Shown piece after piece: positions 17,239 through 27,408 of a stretch of DNA of 64,000 bases. The notes under the pieces were generated by a model. It made no database searches, had not been told where the DNA came from, and was given only the letters and a program-made list of their open reading frames with translations. A program made the translations under genes and the position numbers. Within the stretch, counting starts at the first letter, position 1, and each line of letters begins with the position of its first letter. Location: assembly GCF_001427125.1 (NCBI RefSeq), contig NZ_LMGK01000012.1:427430-491429 (forward strand). Reading direction: 5' to 3'. Source of the stretch: Pseudomonas sp. Root562. Its GTDB lineage: Bacteria > Pseudomonadota > Gammaproteobacteria > Pseudomonadales > Pseudomonadaceae.

Positions 17239-18546
17239 TTATAGAGTGCTGAACAGCGGAAAAATCCCCATCAGCAATGCAGCAACCAGTATGCACATAC
17301 ACACCAGCACTGCCCACTTGAGGGTGAAGCGCTGGTGATCACCAAAATCGATCCCGGCCAGGGCCACCAACAAGTAAGTCGATGGTACCAGCGGGCTCAA
17401 CAAGTGGACGGGCTGACCGACGATCGAGGCACGTGCCATTTCCACCGCGGTTATACCGTAATGGCTGGCGGCTTCGGCAAGTACCGGTAACACGCCGTAA
17501 TAAAATGCATCGTTCGACATGAAGAATGTGAACGGCATGCTCACCAGCGCCGTTATGACTGCCAGGTACGGGCCGAGGAAATCCGGAATCACCGACAGCA
17601 GGCTTTTCGACATCGCATCGACCATACCGGTGCCCGACAGGATACCGGTGAAGATACCGGCAGCAAAGATCAGCCCGACCACCGCCAGCACGCTGCCAGC
17701 ATGGGCAGCCACGCGATCCTTCTGTTGTTGCAGGCATGGGTAGTTGACGATCATCGCGATACTGAAGGCCACCATGAACAATACCGGCAACGGCAACAGG
17801 CCAGCGATCAGGGTGCACATCAGGCCCAGGGTCAGGGCGCCGTTGAACCAGATCAGCTTCGGACGACGGGCATCAGGGAATTGCGAGACGCTGATTTCAC
17901 TGTGATCGATTTCATCGCCCACCAAGTGCAACTCACCCAGGCGCGCACGTTCACGCTTGCCGTAGAAGTAAGCAATCGCCAGGATCGCCACCACACCCGC
18001 CGCCATTGCCGGAATCATCGGCACGAAGATCGCCGACGGGTCCACGTGCAGCGCACTCGCGGCACGGGCGGTCGGGCCGCCCCATGGGGTCATGTTCATC
18101 ACGCCACCGGCGAGGATGATCAGGCCGGCCATGATCCGCGGGCTCATGCCGATGCGGCTGTAGAGTGGCAACATGGCGGCCACGCAGATCATGTAGGTGG
18201 TCGCGCCGTCACCATCGAGGGAAACGACCAGCGCCAGTACAGCGGTGCCGACTGAAACTTTCAGCGGATCGCCCTTGACCATTTTCAGGATCTTGCGCAC
18301 GGCCGGGTCGAACAGGCCGGAGTCGATCATCAGGGCGAAGTACAGAATCGCGAACATCAACATCACGCCGGTCGGCGCAAGCTTGGTGATGCCTTCGAGC
18401 ATCATCGGGCCGATTTTCGGGCCGAAACCGCCAAACAAGGCGAAGACGATTGGAATGATGATCAGGGCAATCAGCGCAGACAGGCGCTTGGTCATGATCA
18501 GGAACATGAACGTGATGACCATGGCGAAGCCAAGGAAAGTCAGCAT
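17239..18546 (-). CDS. CitMHS family citrate-metal:proton symporter
   Basis: A 435-residue transporter with about twelve hydrophobic segments. The start MLTFLGFAMVITFMFLIMTKRLSAL, the segment SLDGDGATTYMICVAAMLPLY and the FFMSNDAFYYGVLPVLAEAA stretch are typical of CitM/CitN-type citrate transporters, which take up citrate complexed with divalent metal. An AACAACAA motif on this strand (about 130 bases before the ATG, near 18676-18686) could be a Crc/Hfq site if it is transcribed. The gene is monocistronic. Confidence 0.9.
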   Translation of the reverse strand: MLTFLGFAMVITFMFLIMTKRLSALIALIIIPIVFALFGGFGPKIGPMMLEGITKLAPTGVMLMFAILYFALMIDSGLFDPAVRKILKMVKGDPLKVSVGTAVLALVVSLDGDGATTYMICVAAMLPLYSRIGMSPRIMAGLIILAGGVMNMTPWGGPTARAASALHVDPSAIFVPMIPAMAAGVVAILAIAYFYGKRERARLGELHLVGDEIDHSEISVSQFPDARRPKLIWFNGALTLGLMCTLIAGLLPLPVLFMVAFSIAMIVNYPCLQQQKDRVAAHAGSVLAVVGLIFAAGIFTGILSGTGMVDAMSKSLLSVIPDFLGPYLAVITALVSMPFTFFMSNDAFYYGVLPVLAEAASHYGITAVEMARASIVGQPVHLLSPLVPSTYLLVALAGIDFGDHQRFTLKWAVLVCMCILVAALLMGIFPLFSTL

Positions 18547-18923
18547 GGGAATACTCCAGGCGTAGCGCGGCTAGGGAATGGGCGAACCGGGTGGGTCAGC
18601 GCAGAACGGGAAGCACGAGACGTACGGGCGGAGTGGCGGCGAAGCGGCGGGTTTCAAAGGACATCAGGGTCACCATTGTTGTTGTTAAATGGGCTGTGCG
18701 AGCGATAAAACGCTGGCATTGGCCGACCGGTCTGTTGCCGGTAGTGGGGCGATCCTAATCGGGGAAGCTTTCAGCCAGCTTTCGGCAATGAAAGCATTGA
18801 CCGGATGTGTAACCGGTCGTCGGACGGGGCCAGGACCAAAGGGCGGCCTTCGCGAGCCCCCGGCAGAACAGCACTCTGCGCAAGCACTTGCGAGGTGAAG
18901 GCGAAGGCGAAGAAACGCTCTGA
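18547..18923. other. Intergenic region upstream of the CitMHS gene
   Basis: About 375 bases holding the leader and promoter region of the CitMHS gene and the 3' flank of the small dioxygenase-like gene. The only item of note is the AACAACAA (minus strand) near 18676-18686. No convincing gene, terminator or complete promoter was found. Confidence 0.4.
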
Positions 18924-19250
18924 TCAAAAAACAGACAGATTGAGCGGACGAATGGCCCCCATCCAGATCGCATGCTCGCTGTGGTCAAGCAGATCGTCGC
19001 CGGTGTCCGGGTGCAGGAACACCACCAAGCCCTTGCGGTTGAGCGCCAGCCACGGCAGCACTTCGCCGATCAGTTGCGGTCCGAACGCCAGTTGGCAACT
19101 CCAGTCCGGATGCGGGCCGACCGGGCGTTCGTGCACGCGACCCATTTTCAGCGGGAACAATTGCGCAGCTTGCTCGCACAAGGCCCGCGCCTGATCGATG
19201 GAACTGGCATCGAAATACACGTGGGCGTGATAGCCCTTGATCCGTTGCAT
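18924..19250 (-). CDS. DOPA 4,5-dioxygenase family protein
   Basis: A 108-residue protein with the compact fold motifs of the DOPA 4,5-dioxygenase family: GYHAHVYFDA at the N terminus, RPVGPHPDWSCQLAF in the middle, and VFLHPDTGDDLLDHSEHAIWMG near the end. The His residues in HAHVYF and in GPHP are the expected metal ligands. Fungal members open catechol rings, but bacterial ones have no settled substrate. It appears monocistronic, divergent from the NAD(P)-binding gene across an 86-base gap. Confidence 0.82.
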   Translation of the reverse strand: MQRIKGYHAHVYFDASSIDQARALCEQAAQLFPLKMGRVHERPVGPHPDWSCQLAFGPQLIGEVLPWLALNRKGLVVFLHPDTGDDLLDHSEHAIWMGAIRPLNLSVF

Positions 19251-19336
19251 GGGTAATCCCTCTGAAACCCGGTAGAACCCTCACCGTTTCCCGCAGGTCG
19301 TACGCCATATACGCGGGAAAACAAGGGAGTTCAGCC

Positions 19337-19999
19337 ATGAAGAATGCCGAGACCCCGGTGGTGAAAGTGGTGCTTTATGGTGCCATGAGTAGCCTGGGCA
19401 GTGCGCTGATGGCTGAAATGCTGCGGCGCCAACACGAAGTCATCGCGATTCTCGACGACCTGACGGCGCTGGCGCCGCGTCCGGGATTGCGCACCAAGAC
19501 CGGCGATCTTTTCGCAGCTCAAAGGGTGAAACAAAGTGTGGCAGGCAGTTCGGCGGTCATTTGCTTGTTAGATGCGCCTGGCCTGCCGTTCAACAGTGAG
19601 CATGTGGAAAAATCCATCGTGCCGGGTCCGGTCGAGCAAGTGCTGGCAGTGGATGCATTGATCGAGGGCATGCAGGCGGCGGGCATTGCCCGTTTGTTCG
19701 TGGTGGGGGATTTCGAAGTACTCGATGATCCCGAATTAGAAGACGACCTGGAACGTCATGCCGCCGAAGAGATCCGCGAAGCACTGCAAAGCAGCACGTT
19801 GCATTGGACTTTGGTGAACGCGCCACGGGGAGTGGCCGGTCTGACCATCGAGCATTTCAGCCAGACTGGCGGCAACCTTGAACCGGGCCTGGCCGAACCG
19901 CTCGCACGCCTGGCCCGCACTGCCACGGGGATTGCCGATGAGCTGCAGCTGAATTTGCACATTGGTGAGCACGTCAATTTCATCGCCGCAGACAGCTAG
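19337..19999 (+). CDS. NAD(P)-binding Rossmann protein (NmrA/YwnB-like)
   Basis: A 220-residue protein starting MKNAETPVVKVVLYGAMSSLGSALM. The glycine motif is weak (G-A-M-S-S-L-G rather than GATGxxG). DLFAAQRVKQSVAGSSAVICLLD and LFVVGDFEVLDDPELEDD follow the pattern of YwnB/NmrA-type atypical SDR proteins. AAGGGAG precedes the ATG. The role is unknown; such proteins are often redox sensors or oxidoreductases. Its TAG overlaps the convergent LysR gene's stop at a shared CTAG (19996-19999). Confidence 0.75.
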   Translation: MKNAETPVVKVVLYGAMSSLGSALMAEMLRRQHEVIAILDDLTALAPRPGLRTKTGDLFAAQRVKQSVAGSSAVICLLDAPGLPFNSEHVEKSIVPGPVEQVLAVDALIEGMQAAGIARLFVVGDFEVLDDPELEDDLERHAAEEIREALQSSTLHWTLVNAPRGVAGLTIEHFSQTGGNLEPGLAEPLARLARTATGIADELQLNLHIGEHVNFIAADS

Positions 20000-20946
20000 A
20001 CCGCTATGGAGGGCAGCGCCATCCCGTTCAGCGATTGCGCGCTACTGGCCTGTTCTTCCATCAACCAGTCGACGAACTGTTGAATCAACGCACCACGCCG
20101 TTTGCGTTGCGGCAGAACCACGTAATAGCCCAAGCGTGAAATCACTGTTTGTGCAATCGGGCGACACAACAAGCCTTGCGTCAGCAAGTTATCCACAAGG
20201 TGTCGCCAGCCAATGGCGACGCCCTGACCACCAATCGCGGCTTGTATCAACAGGGTGTAGTTGTCGAAGCGCAACTGGCCGGGGGCCGGGGGCGAAGTGA
20301 TGCCCAATTCTCGAAACACTCCGCTCCAGTCAAACCAGTTACTGCTGTTCTCGCCGCGCAGGTGCAACAGTGGGAACTCCAACAAACACTGGGCAGGCAA
20401 GGGCAGGGCACGCTCATTCAGAAGCTGAGGGCTGCACACGGGGAATACTTCTTCGCTGAACAACCAATGGCTTTCACCCTGCTTGAAGCGGCCATCGCCG
20501 AATAACACCGCCACATCGATATCCGTACGCAGCATATTGTGGCTGCGCTCGCTGGTGACCAGGCTGACATCCACGTGCGGATTGGCCGCGTGAAAACGGT
20601 GCAGGCGCGGCATCAGCCAGTAGGCAGCAAAAGCGAAATCGGTCGCCACTTGCAACACTTCGTGTTGCTGCTGTGCGCTGATCGCACTCAAACCTGCATC
20701 GATATTCTGCAATCCAAGCTGAACTTGCTCGAAAAGGATCATTCCGGCCTCGGTCAGCTCGATACCGCGGTAAATGCGGTCGAACAGACGTGTGGCCAAC
20801 TGTTCTTCCAGCCGCTTGATTTGCTGGCTGATGGCGGGTTGGGTAGTGCCCAGTTCATTGGCGGCAGCCGTGAAGCTGCGTTGACGGGCCGCGGCTTCGA
20901 ACGCGCGAAGTAAATCCAGAGACAGGTCACCAAGGGCGTCATACAT
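19996..20946 (-). CDS. LysR-type regulator of choline-sulfate use
   Basis: A 316-residue LysR protein. The N-terminal winged helix-turn-helix (LLRAFEAAARQRSFTAAANELGTTQPAISQQIKRLEEQL) is standard and the effector domain spans about 95-300. It is divergent from the choline sulfatase gene with about 115 bases between, which is the arrangement of the choline-sulfate-specific LysR subfamily. It probably activates betC and the downstream choline-binding protein gene. An exact DnaA box (20189-20197) falls in its coding sequence. Confidence 0.87.
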   Translation of the reverse strand: MYDALGDLSLDLLRAFEAAARQRSFTAAANELGTTQPAISQQIKRLEEQLATRLFDRIYRGIELTEAGMILFEQVQLGLQNIDAGLSAISAQQQHEVLQVATDFAFAAYWLMPRLHRFHAANPHVDVSLVTSERSHNMLRTDIDVAVLFGDGRFKQGESHWLFSEEVFPVCSPQLLNERALPLPAQCLLEFPLLHLRGENSSNWFDWSGVFRELGITSPPAPGQLRFDNYTLLIQAAIGGQGVAIGWRHLVDNLLTQGLLCRPIAQTVISRLGYYVVLPQRKRRGALIQQFVDWLMEEQASSAQSLNGMALPSIAV

Positions 20947-21060
20947 AAGCTGTGCTTATCCTAGTCATTGCTGCGCGTGGGCTTTACCGCAAGGTGCATG
21001 GGTTACATCCTCGATCCCAGCACTCTCGCATAAACATCCACTATGGAATGCCGCGATCAC

Positions 21061-22575
21061 ATGAAGCGCAAGAACATTCTTTTCATCATGGCCGATCAAA
21101 TGGCCGCGCCAATGTTGCCGTTCTACGGCCCATCGCCCATCAAGTTGCCGAATTTGAGCCGCCTCGCCGCACAAGGCGTGGTTTTCGACGCCGCCTACTG
21201 CAACAGCCCGTTGTGCGCACCGTCGCGTTTTACCCTGGTCAGCGGCCAATTGCCGAGCAAGATCGGCGCCTACGACAACGCGGCGGATTTTCCGGCCGAT
21301 GTACCGACCTATGCCCACTACCTGCGTCGACTTGGCTATCGCACCGCACTGTCAGGCAAGATGCACTTCTGCGGTCCGGATCAACTGCACGGTTACGAAG
21401 AACGTCTGACCAGCGATATCTATCCGGCCGACTACGGCTGGGCAGTGAATTGGGACGAGCCGGACGTGCGTCCGACCTGGTATCACAACATGTCGTCGGT
21501 ACTGCAGGCGGGGCCGTGCGTGCGCACCAATCAACTGGATTTCGACGAAGAGGTGGTGTTCAAGGCCCAGCAATACCTGTTCGATCACATTCGCGAGGAT
21601 GGCGACCAGCCGTTCTGCCTGACTGTTTCAATGACCCACCCACACGATCCGTACACCATTCCCAAAGCTTTCTGGGATCTGTACGACGATGCCGACATTC
21701 CGTTGCCAATAACACCGGACCAGCACGAACTCGATCCGCATGCCCAGCGTTTGCTCAAGGTTTACGACCTGTGGGATAAACCCTTGCCTGTGGATAAGAT
21801 CCGCGATGCACGCCGTGCCTATTTCGGTGCTTGCAGCTATATCGACAGTAACGTCGGCAAACTCCTGCAAACACTCGAAGATACCGGCCTGATCGACGAT
21901 ACCATCATTGTCTTCTCCGGCGACCATGGCGACATGCTCGGCGAGCGCGGGCTCTGGTACAAAATGCACTGGTATGAAATGGCCGCCCGCGTGCCCCTGT
22001 TGATAAGTGCTCCCGGGCAATTCGGCGCGAGCCGTGTCAGTGCCTCGGTCTCGACCGCCGACTTGCTGCCGACCTTCGTCGAACTCGCGGGCGGCTCCTT
22101 GGAGCCAGGCCTGCCGCTCGATGGCCGCTCGTTGGTCCCACATCTGCAAGGGCAGGGCGGTCATGACGAAGTGTTTGGCGAATACATGGCAGAAGGCACC
22201 ATCAGCCCGCTGATGATGATTCGCCGCGGCGCTTACAAATTCATCTACAGCGAAGACGACCCTTGCCTACTCTTCGACGTACACAATGATCCGCGCGAAC
22301 TGGAAGAACTGAGCCAGTCGCCGCAGCATCGCCAGCTGTTTGACGACTTTCTCGCCGAAGCGCGGGCCAAATGGGATATTCCGGCGATCCATCAACAGGT
22401 GCTCGCAAGCCAACGGCGCCGGCGTTTCGTCGCCGATGCCCTGACCATCGGCAAGCTGAAGAGCTGGGATCACCAGCCACTGGTAGACGCCAGTCAGCAG
22501 TACATGCGTAACCATATCGACCTCGACGATCTGGAGCGTAAAGCACGTTATCCACAACCCTGCCAAAACCAATAA
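21061..22575 (+). CDS. betC: Choline-sulfatase
   Basis: A 504-residue cytoplasmic sulfatase. The catalytic Cys, converted to formylglycine, is Cys52 in the motif CAPSR. Other alkaline-phosphatase-fold metal ligands are MADQM near the start and FSGDHGDMLGERG. The C-terminal choline-sulfatase extension (HPLVDASQQYMRNHIDLDDLERKARYP-type) is present. The enzyme splits choline-O-sulfate to choline and sulfate. The ATG at 21061 (MKRKNILFIM) was preferred over one at 21043 because family members start there. Neither has a strong ribosome binding site. Two DnaA-box sequences lie near its end and just after it. Confidence 0.94.
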   Translation: MKRKNILFIMADQMAAPMLPFYGPSPIKLPNLSRLAAQGVVFDAAYCNSPLCAPSRFTLVSGQLPSKIGAYDNAADFPADVPTYAHYLRRLGYRTALSGKMHFCGPDQLHGYEERLTSDIYPADYGWAVNWDEPDVRPTWYHNMSSVLQAGPCVRTNQLDFDEEVVFKAQQYLFDHIREDGDQPFCLTVSMTHPHDPYTIPKAFWDLYDDADIPLPITPDQHELDPHAQRLLKVYDLWDKPLPVDKIRDARRAYFGACSYIDSNVGKLLQTLEDTGLIDDTIIVFSGDHGDMLGERGLWYKMHWYEMAARVPLLISAPGQFGASRVSASVSTADLLPTFVELAGGSLEPGLPLDGRSLVPHLQGQGGHDEVFGEYMAEGTISPLMMIRRGAYKFIYSEDDPCLLFDVHNDPRELEELSQSPQHRQLFDDFLAEARAKWDIPAIHQQVLASQRRRRFVADALTIGKLKSWDHQPLVDASQQYMRNHIDLDDLERKARYPQPCQNQ

Positions 22576-22591
22576 TGTTAAGGGGAAGTCC

Positions 22592-23509
22592 ATGCAAAGG
22601 TTATCCACAGTACTGACGGTCGGGCTCCTGGCTCTGGGCAGTGCATCGGCGTTCGCCGATCAATGCGAGACGGTGAAAATGGCCGACCCGGGCTGGAGCG
22701 ACATCGCCGCGACCAACGCCATCACCGGGTTTCTCCTGGACGGCATGGGTTACAAGGCCAAAGTCGACACCCTCGCGGTGCCGATTACCTTCGGCGGGCT
22801 CAAGGACGGCCAGGTCGATGTGTTTCTGGGTAACTGGATGCCGGCGCAGCAGGGCTTCTACGACAAATTCGTCGCCACGGGCGATGTCACGCAGTTAGCG
22901 AAGAATCTCGATGGCACCGAGTTCACCCTCGCCGTTCCGGACTACGTCTGGGACGCGGGTGTGCATAACTTTGCCGACCTGAACAAACACGCCGACAAGT
23001 TTGATCGCAAAATCTACGGCATCGGTTCCGGTGCACCGGCAAACATCTCGCTGCAAGAGATCATCAAGAAAAACGATTTCGACATGGGCCAGTGGAAATT
23101 GGTCGAGTCCAGCGAGCAAGCGATGTTGGCCGAAGTGTCGCGCGCAGTGAAGAAACAGAAGTTCGTGACCTTCCTCGGCTGGACGCCGCACCCGATGAAC
23201 GTGCAGCTGAAAATGCATTATCTGAAGGGCGGCGAGAAGTATTTCGGCGACACCGGCAGCGTCCACACCCTGACCCGCAAAGGTTATGCACAGGCCTGCC
23301 CTAACGTTGGGAAATTGCTGACCAACCTGACGTTCACTCAGGACATGGAAAACAGCATCATGGCCGAGGTGGTGAACAAGAAGATCAGCAATGCCGACGC
23401 CGCCAAAGCGTGGATCAAGGCCAACCCGGCGGTGCTGGATAAATGGCTGGATGGCGTGAAAACCGTGGACGGCAAGGATGCATTGCCGGCAGTCAAAGCC
23501 AAGTTGTAG
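22592..23509 (+). CDS. choX: Periplasmic choline-binding protein of an ABC transporter
   Basis: A 305-residue exported protein: signal peptide MQRLSTVLTVGLLALGSASAFA with cleavage before DQ. The aromatic-box residues of ChoX-type proteins are in place: MADPGWSDIA, LGNWMPAQQ, PDYVWDAG and GWTPHPMN. It binds choline (or a relative) for an ABC importer. It begins 16 bases after betC and is co-transcribed. No ATPase or permease gene follows, so it must use a transporter encoded elsewhere, as known for other orphan quaternary-ammonium binding proteins in Pseudomonas. Confidence 0.9.
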   Translation: MQRLSTVLTVGLLALGSASAFADQCETVKMADPGWSDIAATNAITGFLLDGMGYKAKVDTLAVPITFGGLKDGQVDVFLGNWMPAQQGFYDKFVATGDVTQLAKNLDGTEFTLAVPDYVWDAGVHNFADLNKHADKFDRKIYGIGSGAPANISLQEIIKKNDFDMGQWKLVESSEQAMLAEVSRAVKKQKFVTFLGWTPHPMNVQLKMHYLKGGEKYFGDTGSVHTLTRKGYAQACPNVGKLLTNLTFTQDMENSIMAEVVNKKISNADAAKAWIKANPAVLDKWLDGVKTVDGKDALPAVKAKL

Positions 23510-23521
23510 AGATCCTCTGTT

Positions 23522-23639
23522 GATGATCGTTCCCACGCTCCGCGTGGGAATGCAGCCCGGGACGCTCTGCGTCCCTTTCGAGAGCTGGAACGCGGAGCGT
23601 CCCTTGAGGCGTTCCCACGCGGAGCGTGGGAACGATCAT
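23522..23639. repeat. Palindromic repeat, type D
   Basis: Perfect 29-base inverted arms (23522-23550 and 23611-23639) based on GATCGTTCCCACGC and its complement. Each arm itself folds (CCCACGCTCCGCGTGGG). The centre contains a second nested palindrome (GGGACGCTCTGCGTCCC). It is unlike the other REP types in the window and lies 4 bases from the next one. Confidence 0.85.
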
Positions 23640-23643
23640 CCTC

Positions 23644-23735
23644 TGTGGCGAGGAGCTTGCTCCCGCTGGGCTGCGCAGCGGCCCTGAAACCTGCGGGCGC
23701 TTCGCACCCGAGCGCGAGCAAGCTCCCTCGCCACA
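23644..23735. repeat. REP doublet, type A, adjacent to the type D repeat
   Basis: Arms TGTGGCGAGGAGCTTGCTC and, reversed, GAGCAAGCTCCCTCGCCACA (ends 23735). The left arm lacks one G of the GAGGGAG run and the right arm has CGAGCGCGAGC, so the arms are slightly diverged. It lies between choX and the SulP gene. Confidence 0.85.
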
Positions 23736-23786
23736 AATGATTGTGCGTCCTGCTACCCTTGCGCAAACCCCCGACCGAGAGGCCCC

Positions 23787-25355
23787 ATGGCCCTGCCAAG
23801 CCGCCATTCACTTTTTCCCTTCCTCACCTGGCTGCCCCGGCAAACCCGAGCCAGCGTCGGCCGCGACCTGATCGTCGGCCTCAGCGGTGCGATTCTTGCG
23901 TTGCCGCAATCCATTGCCTACGCACTGATCGCCGGTCTGCCACCGGAATACGGGCTGTACGCGGCTATCATCCCGGTGTTGATCGCTTGTCTTTGGGGTT
24001 CGTCGTGGCATTTGATCTGCGGTCCTACGGCCGCGATCTCCATTGTCTTGTATGCCAGCGTCAGTCCTCTGGCCGTGCCGGCGACACAGGACTACGTCAC
24101 GGTGATCCTGTTGCTGACTTTCCTGGCGGGGGTATTCCAGTGGCTGCTGGGGTTGCTGCGCTTTGGCGCGCTGGTGAATTTCGTCTCCCATTCGGTGGTG
24201 CTCGGCTTTACCCTCGGTGCGGCGGTAGTGATTGCCGTCGGTCAACTACCCAATCTGCTGGGGCTGGACTTGCCGAGTCAGGCCACCGCCCTGGACAGTT
24301 TCATCACTTTATTGCGCCATCTCGGCGAAGTGGACAAGGCCTCGCTGGCGTTGGGTCTGGCGACGGTGGTGGTGGGGGTGTTCCTCAAGCTGTGGCTGCC
24401 ACGTTGGCCAACGCTGTTGATCACACTGGTGCTGGGCGCATTGCTGGTCTGGCTGTGGCCAACCATGTTTGGTCATGTGCAACTGGTCAGCGCGTTCACC
24501 GGTAAGTTACCGCCCTTCAGTCCGTTGCCACTGGATCTCGATTTGATCCTGCGCCTGCTGCCCAGCGCCGTGGCCGTTGGCATGCTCGGGCTGGTGACAA
24601 GCCTGTCGATTGCCCGCTCGATCTCTGCACGTTCGCAGCAACTACTCGACGCTAACCAGGAAGTTCGCGCCCAAGGCCTGTCGAATATTGTCGGTGCGTT
24701 TTTTTCCGGATCGCTGTCAGCCGGCTCGTTCACCCGCTCCGGGTTGAGTTACGAAGCCGGGGCCTGCTCGCCGTTGGCCGGGGTTTTTTCGGCGATGTGG
24801 GTGGCGTTGTTTGCGATTTTTGGCGCAGGTTTGATTGCGCACATCCCGATCCCGGCCATGGCCGGTAGTATTCTGTTGATCGCCTGGGGCCTGGTGGACC
24901 ATCGCGGCATTCGCGCGTTGTTGCGGGTGAGTCGCGCCGAGTTCGTGGTCATGGCCCTGACCTGTGTCGCCACGCTGCTGCTGGAGTTGCAGACAGCAAT
25001 TTACGCTGGCGTGCTGGCGTCACTGTTTTTTTACCTCAAGCGAACGTCGCAACCGCGGGTACAACATGTACGCGACGGCGATGAAGACATTCTGCGGGTC
25101 GGCGGCTCGATTTTCTTCGGCGCCAGCCATTACCTGCAGGTGCGCCTGCAACGCATGCACGGTGCGCGCGTGGTGATCGAGGCGCAGCAGATCAATTTCA
25201 TCGACTATTCAGGGGTGGAAATGCTGCATCAGGAAGCCCGGCGCTTGCTGCGCCAGGATCGCAGCCTGACCTTGCGCCAGGCGCGGCCGCAGGTGGTGGA
25301 AGAGTTGAGGAAGCTTGAGGGACCGGAGAAATGCCCGATCCGATTTGAAGATTGA
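23787..25355 (+). CDS. SulP family anion transporter with C-terminal STAS domain
   Basis: A 522-residue transporter. The SulP core has GLSGAILALPQSIAYALIAGLPPEYGLYAAIIP, the ICGPTAAISIVLYASV loop and SLSAGSFTRSGLSYEAGACSP. About twelve to fourteen membrane segments precede a short STAS domain (from about 425; INFIDYSGVEML holds the typical D-x-S-G). It would move sulfate or a similar anion across the inner membrane. Its place downstream of betC/choX suggests it handles sulfate linked to choline-sulfate breakdown, but two repeats separate it from choX and it may have its own promoter. Confidence 0.9.
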   Translation: MALPSRHSLFPFLTWLPRQTRASVGRDLIVGLSGAILALPQSIAYALIAGLPPEYGLYAAIIPVLIACLWGSSWHLICGPTAAISIVLYASVSPLAVPATQDYVTVILLLTFLAGVFQWLLGLLRFGALVNFVSHSVVLGFTLGAAVVIAVGQLPNLLGLDLPSQATALDSFITLLRHLGEVDKASLALGLATVVVGVFLKLWLPRWPTLLITLVLGALLVWLWPTMFGHVQLVSAFTGKLPPFSPLPLDLDLILRLLPSAVAVGMLGLVTSLSIARSISARSQQLLDANQEVRAQGLSNIVGAFFSGSLSAGSFTRSGLSYEAGACSPLAGVFSAMWVALFAIFGAGLIAHIPIPAMAGSILLIAWGLVDHRGIRALLRVSRAEFVVMALTCVATLLLELQTAIYAGVLASLFFYLKRTSQPRVQHVRDGDEDILRVGGSIFFGASHYLQVRLQRMHGARVVIEAQQINFIDYSGVEMLHQEARRLLRQDRSLTLRQARPQVVEELRKLEGPEKCPIRFED

Positions 25356-25383
25356 ACAAATTCTTGGCTAAAACACCAATCCC

Positions 25384-25477
25384 TGTGGCGAGGGAGCTTG
25401 CTCGCGCTCGGGAGCGAAGCGCCCGCAGATTTTAAGGGTCGCTACGCAACCCAGCAGGAGCAAGCTCCCTCGCCACA
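25384..25477. repeat. REP doublet, type A
   Basis: Outer arms TGTGGCGAGGGAGCTTGCTC (from 25384) and GAGCAAGCTCCCTCGCCACA (to 25477). The inner part is diverged (GCGAAGCGCCCGC). It fills the gap between the convergent SulP and aroE genes. Confidence 0.87.
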
Positions 25478-25482
25478 AAGAA

Positions 25483-26304
25483 TTACAGCGCCAGTTGTCG
25501 GCGCAACTCGGCCAGCACCGGCGCAGTATCCGGACGTACACCGCGCCACAGGTAGAACGCTTCTGCCGCTTGCTCGGCCAACATCCCCAACCCGTCCATC
25601 GATACCGCTGCGCCGTGTTCGCTGGCCCAGCGGCAGAATGAAGTCGGCTCCTTGCCGTACATCATGTCGTAGCACACGGTTTTGCCTGGTTCGATCAGGC
25701 TGCTGGCGATCGGCGGAACGTCCCCTGTCAGGCTGGCAGAGGTGGCATTGATGATCAGGTCCACAGATTCCTGCAACCAGTCGTAACCGCTCGCCGAGAC
25801 CGGCCCCAAATCGCAGAACAGTTCCGCCAGCAGTTCGGCCTTGTCTACGGTGCGGTTGGCGATGATCACCGACGCCGGCTGCTCGGCGAGCAAGGGCTCC
25901 AGAGCACCGCGCACAGCACCACCGGCACCGAGTAACAGGATGCGTTTGCCCTTGAGGCTGAACCCGGCGTTGACGGTCAGGTCCCGCACCAGGCCGGCGC
26001 CATCGGTGTTGTCTCCCAGCAGACTGCCATCGGCCATTTTGCTCAAGGTATTCACCGCGCCGGCCCGCTGCGCTCGCGCAGTCAGGCTATCGGCAAGGCG
26101 AAAGGCTTCTTCCTTGAACGGGACCGTCACATTCGCCCCCCGGCCTTCGAGGAAAAAAGCCCGCGCGCAGTCGGAAAAATCGTCTAAAGGCGCCAGCAAT
26201 GTGCTGTAGTCGAGGCGCTGCGCGGTCTGCTCGGCGAACAGACGATGGATCAACGGTGACTTGCTATGGCCAATCGGGTTACCGAATACAACATAACGGT
26301 CCAT
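25483..26304 (-). CDS. aroE: Shikimate dehydrogenase
   Basis: A 273-residue enzyme of the shikimate pathway (3-dehydroshikimate to shikimate with NADPH). Visible motifs: [12 protein letters not shown] at the start, [11 protein letters not shown] with the catalytic Lys, NTDGAG, the nucleotide loop [12 protein letters not shown], and [12 protein letters not shown]. Length is normal. It starts 13 bases after the hemF stop, so the two form an operon (hemF-aroE), a conserved order in pseudomonads. Confidence 0.96.
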   Translation of the reverse strand: MDRYVVFGNPIGHSKSPLIHRLFAEQTAQRLDYSTLLAPLDDFSDCARAFFLEGRGANVTVPFKEEAFRLADSLTARAQRAGAVNTLSKMADGSLLGDNTDGAGLVRDLTVNAGFSLKGKRILLLGAGGAVRGALEPLLAEQPASVIIANRTVDKAELLAELFCDLGPVSASGYDWLQESVDLIINATSASLTGDVPPIASSLIEPGKTVCYDMMYGKEPTSFCRWASEHGAAVSMDGLGMLAEQAAEAFYLWRGVRPDTAPVLAELRRQLAL

Positions 26305-26317
26305 CTACATTCCTCGT

Positions 26318-27256
<939 letters not shown>

Positions 27257-27408
27257 CTACGCGGCGCTCCATCGGACCGGGGCCTGCGCAAATGGGCGCG
27301 TAGCATAACACCGCCGAAGTGCTCGTCGCAGTTGACGAAGATCAAGCTTAGGAGTCCGATAGGACGCTTCGCATTTACACAATCAGCATCGATCTCAGGA
27401 GAGAGCAG

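Noticed and set aside
23522..23735. CRISPR-like array from adjacent repeats
   Set aside because: These are two different inverted repeats, not direct repeats with unique spacers, and no cas genes are present.
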